Below are positions 1 to 8,116 of a stretch of 64,000 nucleotides of DNA, in pieces (within the stretch, counting starts at the first letter, position 1; each line of letters opens with the position of its first letter). A model generated the notes under the pieces. The model did not search any database and had not been told where the DNA came from. It worked only from the letters and a program-made list of their open reading frames with translations. The stretch covers positions 1 through 64,000 of the forward strand of contig JAURPH010000008.1 in assembly GCA_030835345.1 (NCBI GenBank). Reading direction: 5' to 3'. The position numbers and the translations under genes were made by a program. The DNA is from Thermodesulfobacteriota bacterium. Lineage in GTDB: Bacteria > Desulfobacterota_D > UBA1144.

Positions 1-344
1 ATCACCAGGTTACTTATCTTGGTTCTGAGTTACCACCACAGTTCGGAAACGGACACAGATTCCAATTGGACCCAAGTTCAATTAGAACTGCTACTGGTGA
101 TGACATGAGATCATGGTACATGGCTGGAACTCCTTTTGACTTCATGGGAGGTTCATTAGGAGATGTTAAAGTACATGGATTAATTTCATTTACATTTAAC
201 TTAATCATTCCACCAGCTTCAATTGTATGGGAAAAAAGAGTTGAAAGAAACGATGATGATGTTGCAAAACATCTATTGTTCTCAACTCCTTACAAATATA
301 CAATGAGACACAGATTCTTAACACCTTACTATCCAGGTGCCTAA
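1..344 (+). CDS. Acetoacetate decarboxylase-family protein, 3' part (5' end outside window)
   Basis: Open frame from the window edge (DHQVTYLGSELPPQFGNGHRFQLDPSS...) to TAA at 342-344; colinear without gaps with the 3' end of the full-length gene at 21019-21993. Confidence 0.85.
   Translation, partial: HQVTYLGSELPPQFGNGHRFQLDPSSIRTATGDDMRSWYMAGTPFDFMGGSLGDVKVHGLISFTFNLIIPPASIVWEKRVERNDDDVAKHLLFSTPYKYTMRHRFLTPYYPGA
1..344 (+). repeat. Left arm of inverted repeat (partner 21019-21362, minus strand)
   Basis: Position p matches 21363-p with no indels over 344 bp; about 16 mismatches by hand count, clustered at 107-161, 250-254 and 341-344. Confidence 0.9.
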
Positions 345-357
345 GGTTTGATCTTTT

Positions 358-394
358 AGAGGGCCTTGGTTTAAGGCCCTCTTCTTATTTATTC
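358..394 (+). terminator. Intrinsic terminator after ADC copy
   Basis: AGAGGGCCTT-ggttt-AAGGCCCTCT followed by a T-rich tract. Confidence 0.85.
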
Positions 395-430
395 TTTTTT
401 ATCGTTCTTTTTTCATGCTAAATTAATTAT

Positions 431-1888
431 ATGAGATATGTTCATAGTTTAATTAATGGTACTTTGAAAAAAACCATTGATTCACAAGTTAGAGAAAACC
501 CTGCCACACTGGAGCCTTTACAGGAAGTTGCCCTTTGTTCAAAGATTGATGTTGATCAAGCTGCTGTTGCTGCAAAAGATGCTTTCCAAGTTTGGTCTCA
601 AACTCCACCATTAATTAGAAGCAATATCATGAGTCGAATAGTAGAGTTAATAAAAAACAATCTCGATAAGTTGGCAAAAATAAATTCTGAAGAGACAGGC
701 AAGCCAATACGAGAAAGTTCCATAGTTGAGTTGGGTGGAGTTATTAGGACTTTTGAATACTATGCTGGTGCGGCAACAAAAATTTTAGGAAACACTCAAG
801 TAATTAATGAAAACTTATTGTCAATGACCTTGAAAGAACCTGTAGGCGTTGTGGGTCAAATTCTTCCGTGGAATTTTCCTCTACTGCTTGCTTCCTGGAA
901 AATTGCACCTGCACTTGCAGCAGGATGTTCAATGGTTATTAAGCCTTCTGAATTAACCCCGCTAGGGACACTAGAAATTGCAAAATTATGTGAGGAGGCA
1001 GGAGTCCCAAAAGGCGTCATAAATGTTTGTCCTGGGTTAGGAGAAGTTGCAGGTGCTGCCATTGTCGAAAACCCTTTTATTAATAAAATTTCTTTTACAG
1101 GATCAACAAAAGTTGGAAAGCAAATTATTAAAAATTCCTCAGATGATTTAAAAAAAGTCTCTCTTGAGTTGGGAGGAAAAGCTCCTAATATACTGTTTGA
1201 AGATTGTGATATTGATTCGTGTATAGAAGCGAATTTAAGAGGAGGTTTTTTTAATCAAGGAGAAAATTGCACAGCAGTAACTAGACTGTTGGTTCACTCG
1301 AATATTATTGATGAATTTACCGAAAAATATTTAGCTAAAATCAAAATAATTAATCAGGGTGATCCCTTAAATTTGAAAACAGAAATAGGTGCCTTAATTT
1401 CTAAAGAGCACATTGAAAAGGTTGAAAAATATGTGAAAGATGGGATTTCAGAGGGAGCTGAATTGTTAATTGGAGGACAAAAGCCTGACAATTTACCAGG
1501 ATATTTTTATCCGCCTACAGTTTTAAGGCTGCAGAGCGATGAAAATATTTTATTCAAAGAAGAGATTTTTGGCCCAGTTGTTGCGCTTCTGTCTTTTGAT
1601 AGTGAAATAGAGGCCATTGAGCTAGCAAATAAGACACATTACGGCCTTGCAGGGGGGATTTGGACTAAAGATATCTCTAAAGCTATTCGGGTGGCCAAAA
1701 CCCTTGAAGCAGGCTATCTATGGATTAACACATATGGTGGGATAATCCCGGAGACACCTTATGGAGGATTTAAGCAAAGCGGTTATGGTAAAGAATTAGG
1801 CCTTGAAGGTCTAAACGAATATTTGCAAATAAAAAATATATCGATTTTTACAGGAGAAGAAATTCCCAAGTGGTATGGAGACAATTAG
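431..1888 (+). CDS. NAD(P)-dependent aldehyde dehydrogenase (betaine-aldehyde-dehydrogenase-like)
   Basis: LELGGKAPN and FNQGENC catalytic motifs, PWNFP motif, 485 aa. Confidence 0.92.
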   Translation: MRYVHSLINGTLKKTIDSQVRENPATLEPLQEVALCSKIDVDQAAVAAKDAFQVWSQTPPLIRSNIMSRIVELIKNNLDKLAKINSEETGKPIRESSIVELGGVIRTFEYYAGAATKILGNTQVINENLLSMTLKEPVGVVGQILPWNFPLLLASWKIAPALAAGCSMVIKPSELTPLGTLEIAKLCEEAGVPKGVINVCPGLGEVAGAAIVENPFINKISFTGSTKVGKQIIKNSSDDLKKVSLELGGKAPNILFEDCDIDSCIEANLRGGFFNQGENCTAVTRLLVHSNIIDEFTEKYLAKIKIINQGDPLNLKTEIGALISKEHIEKVEKYVKDGISEGAELLIGGQKPDNLPGYFYPPTVLRLQSDENILFKEEIFGPVVALLSFDSEIEAIELANKTHYGLAGGIWTKDISKAIRVAKTLEAGYLWINTYGGIIPETPYGGFKQSGYGKELGLEGLNEYLQIKNISIFTGEEIPKWYGDN

Positions 1889-2468
1889 AGATAAATCTTT
1901 TGAAGAGATATATAATCATATTTTAGGTGAAGTCCAGAGAGGCAGTGTAGATAGAAAGCATCCATTTCACTTGTGTTTTTTATCTACAATTAATAATTCC
2001 ACAGGATTTCCAGATTCTAGAACTGTTGTTTTAAGAAAAGTTGACAGAGATGGTTTTGTTCTTAGGGTTCATACAGATGTTAGATCTGAAAAAATTAAGC
2101 ATATTAAATTTTGTTGTAATACACACTTGCTTTTTTATAATCAAAAAGCAAAGTTACAAGTTCGACTGAGTTCTATTGGAGAAGAAGTACAAGATGAAGA
2201 ACTTAAAAAAGAAGTTTGGTCCCAAGCACAAGATATAAGTCAAAGGTGCTATTATGTGCCACATTCACCATCAACTGAAATTGATACTCCTTTTTTGAAT
2301 TCTGAAATAGATACTACAGATCAAACATTGGGCTATAATGTTTTCTCAATTCTAGAATTTAAAGTATTTGAGCTAGATGTTCTTGAGCTAAACTATGAAG
2401 GTCATTTAAGAGCTAATTTGAAAGTTAATGATGGAAAACTTGAGAAATCAGTTTGGCTTATGCCATAA
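1875..2468 (+). CDS. Pyridoxamine 5'-phosphate oxidase-like FMN-binding protein
   Basis: PNPOx-like N-terminus (FPDSRTVVLRKVDRDGF...HTDVRSEKI); overlaps the end of the upstream ALDH. Confidence 0.75.
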   Translation: METIRDKSFEEIYNHILGEVQRGSVDRKHPFHLCFLSTINNSTGFPDSRTVVLRKVDRDGFVLRVHTDVRSEKIKHIKFCCNTHLLFYNQKAKLQVRLSSIGEEVQDEELKKEVWSQAQDISQRCYYVPHSPSTEIDTPFLNSEIDTTDQTLGYNVFSILEFKVFELDVLELNYEGHLRANLKVNDGKLEKSVWLMP

Positions 2469-2496
2469 AAAGGGCCAAATTAAAAAATTTGACCCC
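2466..2496 (-). terminator. Terminator of the AmiS/UreI gene
   Basis: Imperfect hairpin gggccaaatt/aatttgaccc followed by TTTTT on the minus strand. Confidence 0.6.
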
Positions 2497-2515
2497 ATAA
2501 GAAACTATAATAAAA

Positions 2516-3010
2516 CTAAAATAATGTTCCTTTAAGTAGTAAGTTCATTCCAGGAATTAAAAGTGTTACAAAAGCTTCTGCAACAAATAAATAACCTAAC
2601 AATGTACCTAATGCTTTACCTTGAGCTAATACTAAGAATGCTACAAGAGTAAGAACTGCCCATGCAATATTGAACATACCTAGTTCCATTGCACCAACAC
2701 CTAAGAAATATTGTCCGTACCATAGAAAAACTATAGTAGCGAATAAACAATACCAACCTAGCCCTTTACCATCATGACCTAGTGTGAACACACCAAATGC
2801 AATTACGTAAATAAGAGCAAAAACTGAAACGAGAGTAGTGCTTGCTGCACCTTCTGGTCCTAATCCAGCACCTGTAAATGCTGCAATTAAGATTAGAACA
2901 GCAACTGCTCCGTTTAACATACCAACTTCTTTTCCACCGGTTTTTCCTAAAACAGTCATACCGTTACAAAAGAATACAAAACCTACTAGTACTAGTACAT
3001 ATCCTAACAT
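2516..3010 (-). CDS. AmiS/UreI-family transporter (amide/urea channel-like membrane protein)
   Basis: Six hydrophobic segments; MLGYVLVLVGFVFFCNGMTVLGK start and AWAVLTLVAFLVLAQGKALGTLLGYLF; strong AAAAAAGGAGGT ribosome binding site. Confidence 0.8.
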   Translation of the reverse strand: MLGYVLVLVGFVFFCNGMTVLGKTGGKEVGMLNGAVAVLILIAAFTGAGLGPEGAASTTLVSVFALIYVIAFGVFTLGHDGKGLGWYCLFATIVFLWYGQYFLGVGAMELGMFNIAWAVLTLVAFLVLAQGKALGTLLGYLFVAEAFVTLLIPGMNLLLKGTLF

Positions 3011-3043
3011 ATACTTATACCTCCTTTTTTAAGGTTATTTAGT

Positions 3044-3072
3044 TTTTAACACAATTGCTTAATAAATGTCAA
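3044..3072 (-). promoter_or_regulatory. Sigma70-like promoter of the AmiS/UreI gene
   Basis: Minus strand TTGACA, 17 nt, TTAAAA. Confidence 0.5.
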
Positions 3073-3081
3073 TTAAAAAAG

Positions 3082-3134
3082 AAAAAAAACCAGCAGTTAA
3101 ATGATCTAAATACCTTTAACTACTGGCTTTTTTT
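3082..3134 (-). terminator. Terminator after MaoC gene (T-tracts on both strands)
   Basis: CCAGcAGTTAAa...TTTAACTaCTGG (3090-3127) flanked by A-tract and T-tract. Confidence 0.75.
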
Positions 3135-3152
3135 AAAAAAAATAATCTCTGA

Positions 3153-3599
3153 TTATGACTCTTTTCTTTGGACCAAGATGTTCCAAATACCTGTTTGAAC
3201 AACTTTATCATCTTGGTTAATCACATTAACTTCCCAGTTTAAAAACCCCATATTAGGTCTTTTATGTTCTTTCTTTTCAACTAGCTTTCTAGTTATTTTA
3301 ATAGTATCACCAGGAAAAACTGCATCTTTAAATTTCCATTCTGAAAGCCCCATGAATGCTATTGTAGCAAGTCTCGGCATAGTGAACCAAAGACCAGTGG
3401 CTATAGATGCTACACACATACCGTGTGCTACACGAGTTTTAAAAACAGTATTTTTCGCAAATTCTTCGTCAATATGCATGTTGTTAAAATCTGCAGAAAG
3501 ACCTGCGAAGTTTACGACATCAGCTTCTGTTACAGTTCTACCACTTGAAACATGTTCTGTACCATCTGCAACTTCTTCATAAAATAATTTATCGTTCAT
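3153..3599 (-). CDS. MaoC-like (hotdog fold) dehydratase
   Basis: VTEADVVNFAGLSADFNNMHIDEEFAKNT...RVAHGMCVAS motif; ATG at 3599 preferred over upstream extension. Confidence 0.88.
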   Translation of the reverse strand: MNDKLFYEEVADGTEHVSSGRTVTEADVVNFAGLSADFNNMHIDEEFAKNTVFKTRVAHGMCVASIATGLWFTMPRLATIAFMGLSEWKFKDAVFPGDTIKITRKLVEKKEHKRPNMGFLNWEVNVINQDDKVVQTGIWNILVQRKES

Positions 3600-3612
3600 A
3601 ATATTTAATCTC

Positions 3613-4038
3613 CTATTGGACTGGTTTAAATTTTGCAAATGTTACTTCATCAGTAGCATCTTCAAAAACAACTTCTACTTCCATACCTATTGTTACACTT
3701 TCAGGATCACAATCTACAACATTTGACATCATTTTCACTCCGTCATCAAGCTCAATCATGGCAACCACATAGGTTTCACCCTTATATGCCTTTGTTGGTC
3801 CCATATAATGAACAGAATAAGTCCAAACTTTTCCTTTTCCTGAAGATTCTACCCAATCAAAATCCATATTTGTTGAATTTGGGAAAGGGCTTATTGCTCT
3901 AGGATAAAAGAAAACTTTTCCTGTTTCTTTGCATTTTGGCAACAATAGTTTGTGTTCTTTTGTTCCATCCCAAAAAGGTTTAGTTTCAGGTCTAAAATCT
4001 GGTAATGGTTTTGCATATTCTACTTTTTCTTCTGACAT
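3613..4038 (-). CDS. DUF35 / OB-fold acyl-CoA-associated protein with degenerate Zn-ribbon
   Basis: PKCKETGKVFFYPRAISPFPNS plus GKVWTYSV...YVVAMIELDDGVKMMSNVV OB-fold; next to SCPx-type thiolase. Confidence 0.82.
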   Translation of the reverse strand: MSEEKVEYAKPLPDFRPETKPFWDGTKEHKLLLPKCKETGKVFFYPRAISPFPNSTNMDFDWVESSGKGKVWTYSVHYMGPTKAYKGETYVVAMIELDDGVKMMSNVVDCDPESVTIGMEVEVVFEDATDEVTFAKFKPVQ

Positions 4039-4070
4039 AATATTTCTCCTTTATTTAATTAATATTTTTA

Positions 4071-5282
4071 TTAACTTAATGGTTCATTTCCTAAAAGTAT
4101 TGTACTGTGTGCAGATACGATTCCACCGTTACCATGCACTAGTGCTACATTAGGATCCTTAACTTGTCTTTCGCCAGCTTCACCTCTTAGTTGTAATACA
4201 GCTTCAACTACATGATGCATAGCACCAAGGTGTGCTTGAGATAAAAGACCACCATTTGTATTTAAAGGAATGTCAGCATCTTTGTGCAATCTTCCTTCTA
4301 ATGCTGCGGCACCCGCATGCCCTTTTGGCACAATTCCTAATCCTTCAAGCTCTAATAAGGTTGTAATAGTAAAGCAATCATAAAGGAATGTAATATCAAC
4401 ATCTTGATTTGTCATCCCCGCTGTTTTAAATGCTTTGTCCCCGGATTTTTGAATAGCACCATAAATTTGATCTAAATCTTCACATGATGTTAAGTATTGG
4501 TGAGAAAAGCCTTGCCCCATTCCATGAAGATAAATAGGATCTCTTTTTAAGCCAAGCTCTTTAGCTTTTGCGGCAGTTGTAACAATAAATGCTGCACCAC
4601 CATCTGAAATAATTGAACAATCAAATTTAGTTAGTGGAGATGCGAGGAGTCTAGCTCCCATTACATCATCCATAGTAAGATCATCTTTATTCATTGCGTT
4701 TTCTTTTAATTGCGCATGTTGTCTCATAGTAACAGCAACTGATGCCAAATGCTCTCTAGTTCCTTTGCTTTCATGTAGATATCTTTGAGCCATTAATGCA
4801 TATCCGCCTGGCGTTGTAAGTCCAAATGGGTATTCAAATTCTCCATGACACATTTCTCTAATTAGAGCTATCATCCCTGTAGATGAAATTCCTGATAGAG
4901 TATTGTCGCCTCTTACACATAAAACAACTTCAGCTTGACCTGAATTTATTGCCATTGCTGCAGCAGCAGTCATCCATACAGCGGTTGCTCCACCAATAGC
5001 TACAGATTCAAAATATTTAGGATTGATTCCTATGTAATCTGCAAAAGTAGTACAATGCATAAATGTTTCTTCAACTAATGAGAAAGCAGTTATGATTCCG
5101 TCTACATCTGATTTATTTAGTCCTGCATCTTCAATAGCGATTTTAGATGCTTCAGACAAGAAATGAAATGAACTTTTTCCAGGAATTTTTCCTTGCTCAG
5201 TTTCTCCTACACCAATAATACCTATTTGGTTTTTCTTGAGTAGTTCTCTTGTATCTTCTATATTTGGTATTTGTGTACCCAT
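4071..5282 (-). CDS. Thiolase-family protein, SCPx/Ltp type (acetyl-CoA acetyltransferase-like)
   Basis: GIIGVGETEQGK, FLYDCFTITTLLELEGLGIVPKG, HGNGGIVSAHSTILLG; partner of DUF35. Confidence 0.85.
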   Translation of the reverse strand: MGTQIPNIEDTRELLKKNQIGIIGVGETEQGKIPGKSSFHFLSEASKIAIEDAGLNKSDVDGIITAFSLVEETFMHCTTFADYIGINPKYFESVAIGGATAVWMTAAAAMAINSGQAEVVLCVRGDNTLSGISSTGMIALIREMCHGEFEYPFGLTTPGGYALMAQRYLHESKGTREHLASVAVTMRQHAQLKENAMNKDDLTMDDVMGARLLASPLTKFDCSIISDGGAAFIVTTAAKAKELGLKRDPIYLHGMGQGFSHQYLTSCEDLDQIYGAIQKSGDKAFKTAGMTNQDVDITFLYDCFTITTLLELEGLGIVPKGHAGAAALEGRLHKDADIPLNTNGGLLSQAHLGAMHHVVEAVLQLRGEAGERQVKDPNVALVHGNGGIVSAHSTILLGNEPLS

Positions 5283-5330
5283 TATAACTTCTCCTTTGTT
5301 TTTTTATTTTTTTAGATTAACAAAATTTAA

Positions 5331-6476
5331 TTAAATTCCAAGCTCCTTTGCAATAATTACATGTTGAATTTCTGATGTTCCTTCAGTAATTGATGATAAT
5401 TTTGCATCTCGGTAGAATCTTTCTGCAGCATATTCTGTTGCATATCCATATCCTCCAAGAACTTGAACACCCTCACTTGCACACCACTGAACAATTTCTG
5501 CCGAATAAAGTTTAGCCATAGAAGCTTCTTTAACACATGGCCTTCCTTGATCATAAAGCCATGCAGCTTTATAGCCCAAAAGTCTAGCAGTTTCTATTTT
5601 TACTGCCATTTGGGCAAGTTTAAAACTTATAGCTTGAAATTTGTTGATTGGCCTTCCAAAGGCTTCTCTTTCTTTAGAATATTGAAGAGCATATTCGAAA
5701 GCAGCAGTAGCAAGTCCCACACTTTTTATAGCATGAGATATTCTTGCAGCGATAAGAGTTTCCATTAAGGCCTGAAATTTACCTTCTTCACCGCCTAGAA
5801 GTGCATCACCAGGCAATTTGCAGTTTTCAAAAACAAGTTCTGCAACATCCGATGATCTGTGACCTAGTTTGTGAATCTTTCTAGAAACTTCAAACCCAGG
5901 CAAATCTTTATCAACAATAAAAATACTAATACCGTTTTTCTTATCATCTTTGTCGGTATATGCAGCAACAATTACATAATTACATGTGACACCGTTTGAG
6001 CACCATGTTTTTGTCCCATTAAGAATCCAAGAATCACCATCTTTTACCGCATTTGTCTTAATTGATCTAGCATCAGTCCCAGCATTAGGCTCAGTTATAG
6101 CTAGAGCACCAATCATTTCTCCTGCAATTGATGGAACTAAATATTTTTGCTTTTGTTCTTCAGTACCAAATTTTGCAACAGGTAAAGACCCTAAGTCAAC
6201 ATGGGCAGCTACCCCTTTTGCGATCCCAGCACAAGTCTTACCCAATTCTTCAGCAAGAATACATTGAGTTACTTTATCAAGTCCAAGGCCACCGTATTTT
6301 TCTTCAAAACAAATTCCAAGAAATCCCATTTCTGCCATTTTTGGGAAAAGCTGGGAGGGAAATTCTTGTTTTTCCTCCGCTTCTTCTACAAGTGGTGCTA
6401 TTTCTTCTTTACAAAATGTTTGAATAGCATCTCTCATCATATTTTGGTCATCTGAAAAGTCAAAACTTAAACTCAT
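5331..6476 (-). CDS. Acyl-CoA dehydrogenase
   Basis: AITEPNAGTDARSIKT, QVLGGYGYATEYAAERFYRDAKLSSITEGTSEIQ; ATG at 6476 preceded by GGAGG. Confidence 0.95.
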   Translation of the reverse strand: MSLSFDFSDDQNMMRDAIQTFCKEEIAPLVEEAEEKQEFPSQLFPKMAEMGFLGICFEEKYGGLGLDKVTQCILAEELGKTCAGIAKGVAAHVDLGSLPVAKFGTEEQKQKYLVPSIAGEMIGALAITEPNAGTDARSIKTNAVKDGDSWILNGTKTWCSNGVTCNYVIVAAYTDKDDKKNGISIFIVDKDLPGFEVSRKIHKLGHRSSDVAELVFENCKLPGDALLGGEEGKFQALMETLIAARISHAIKSVGLATAAFEYALQYSKEREAFGRPINKFQAISFKLAQMAVKIETARLLGYKAAWLYDQGRPCVKEASMAKLYSAEIVQWCASEGVQVLGGYGYATEYAAERFYRDAKLSSITEGTSEIQHVIIAKELGI

Positions 6477-6524
6477 TGTTTCCTCCAATAATTCAATGTG
6501 TTAGGGGTTAATATGAACCGTAAT

Positions 6525-6553
6525 ATTATATCAGAGCACCTATTTTTCTGCAA
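6525..6553 (-). promoter_or_regulatory. Sigma70-like promoter of the acyl-CoA operon
   Basis: Minus strand TTGCAG, 17 nt, TATAAT. Confidence 0.65.
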
Positions 6554-6595
6554 AGAAAACTTTACGTTATTTAACATCCAATAAATAATTACTAT

Positions 6596-7978
6596 ATGAA
6601 GTTAAGGAATGTAAATAAAACCATATGTGCCCTGTGTACGCCGCCAGGAAAATCCTCGGTTGCAGTGATTAGAGTTAGTGGCAACAATGCTTTAGATATT
6701 TGTCAAAAAATGTTTACAAAAAAACTCAAGGAGCCGAGATATTTCTATTTTGGTAAAATTTTAGAAGATCAATTTTTAGTAGATGAAGCTCTTTGTGTTT
6801 ATTTTAAAGCACCTAACTCATTTACAGGAGAAGATGTTGTAGAGTTTCATGTCCATGGAGGTCTTGAAGTTGTAAAAAAAACAATTGAATTACTTACAAA
6901 AGAAGGAGCAACCTATGCAGATCCAGGAGAATTCAGCTATAGAGCCTTTATAAACAATAAAATTGATTTGGTTAAAGCTGAATCTATTTCAAACATCATA
7001 AATTCTGATTCTGAAACTGCTTTTAAGAATTCACTATTAAATTTTTCTGGTGAAACAAAGAAAAAATATAATGATATCAGGGACTTAGCAATTTCTATAC
7101 TTGCAAATATTGAATCAAGAGTCGATTTTCCTGAAGATGAAGTTCCAGATATTAATAAAAAAGAAATAATATATCAATTTAAAAAAATAATCGATTCTTT
7201 AACTTTTTTTGTTTCAAGTTATAAAAAGGGAGCTTTAATTATGAGCGGAGTTAAAGTTTTAATACTAGGGCAGCCCAATGTCGGGAAGTCTAGCCTTATG
7301 AATAGACTTGTTCTACAAGATAAATCAATAGTAAGTGATTTGCCTGGGACAACAAGAGATATTGTCGAATCTAATATAAAAATTAATGGTGTAAAATTTA
7401 ATTTTTTGGATGTAGCTGGGATTCGAGATTCAAAAGATCCAATTGAAGCAATAGGAGTTAAAAAGGCGATAGAGAAGATAGATTATTCAGATATTGTTCT
7501 TCAAGTTATAGATAACGATTCATTTGTGAATTTAGGAAAGTCAGAGCTAATGAATTTAAAAATTCCACGTGGAAAAATGATTTTAGTTTTTAACAAGATA
7601 GACAAGTTAACAAAATCGCAAATATTAGACTTTGATCGAAAAATTTCAGAAACTTTTAAAGATATCAAGCTTGTTCAAATCTCGGTCAAAGAAAACTTGA
7701 ACATTGATCTTCTTGAAAATGCATTATTAGAAAGAGTGAGAGAATTTGATGACAATGATTCAGAGGTGCTTATGACAAGCAGCAGGCAATATATGCTCTC
7801 AAAAAGTGCAATTAAAAACTTTATAGAAGCAAAAAGCTTATTTGAACAAGGTTTCCATTTGGAGATAGTTGTAGAGGAAATAAGGGCAGGTATAGACCAT
7901 ATAGGAGAAATTACTGGAGAGGTTTCTAATGAAGATATTTACGATGCTCTCTTTTCAACCTTTTGTATTGGAAAATAA
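6596..7978 (+). CDS. mnmE: tRNA modification GTPase MnmE
   Basis: ALCTPPGKSSVAVIRVSG N-terminus, GQPNVGKSSLMN and DLPGTTRD G motifs, C-terminal FCIGK. Confidence 0.97.
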   Translation: MKLRNVNKTICALCTPPGKSSVAVIRVSGNNALDICQKMFTKKLKEPRYFYFGKILEDQFLVDEALCVYFKAPNSFTGEDVVEFHVHGGLEVVKKTIELLTKEGATYADPGEFSYRAFINNKIDLVKAESISNIINSDSETAFKNSLLNFSGETKKKYNDIRDLAISILANIESRVDFPEDEVPDINKKEIIYQFKKIIDSLTFFVSSYKKGALIMSGVKVLILGQPNVGKSSLMNRLVLQDKSIVSDLPGTTRDIVESNIKINGVKFNFLDVAGIRDSKDPIEAIGVKKAIEKIDYSDIVLQVIDNDSFVNLGKSELMNLKIPRGKMILVFNKIDKLTKSQILDFDRKISETFKDIKLVQISVKENLNIDLLENALLERVREFDDNDSEVLMTSSRQYMLSKSAIKNFIEAKSLFEQGFHLEIVVEEIRAGIDHIGEITGEVSNEDIYDALFSTFCIGK

Positions 7979-8014
7979 TCAATGATTTCAATGACTTAGC
8001 ACTTAATTATATTT

Positions 8015-8054
8015 AGATATCAACACATTGTGGAGAAATGTTGATATCTTTTTT
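8015..8054 (+). terminator. Intrinsic terminator after mnmE
   Basis: AGATATCAACA...TGTTGATATCT followed by TTTTT. Confidence 0.85.
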
Positions 8055-8116
8055 CATCAAAGGCTGACATTTGAGTTAAAAAAAAGGTAGTATATTAGGA
8101 CATTTAGGTATTTTTT

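Noticed and set aside
7995-8004. TTAGCACTT resembling a CIRCE half-site
   Set aside because: No matching GAGTGCTAA arm, and not upstream of a heat-shock gene; groESL here has only an ordinary promoter-like sequence
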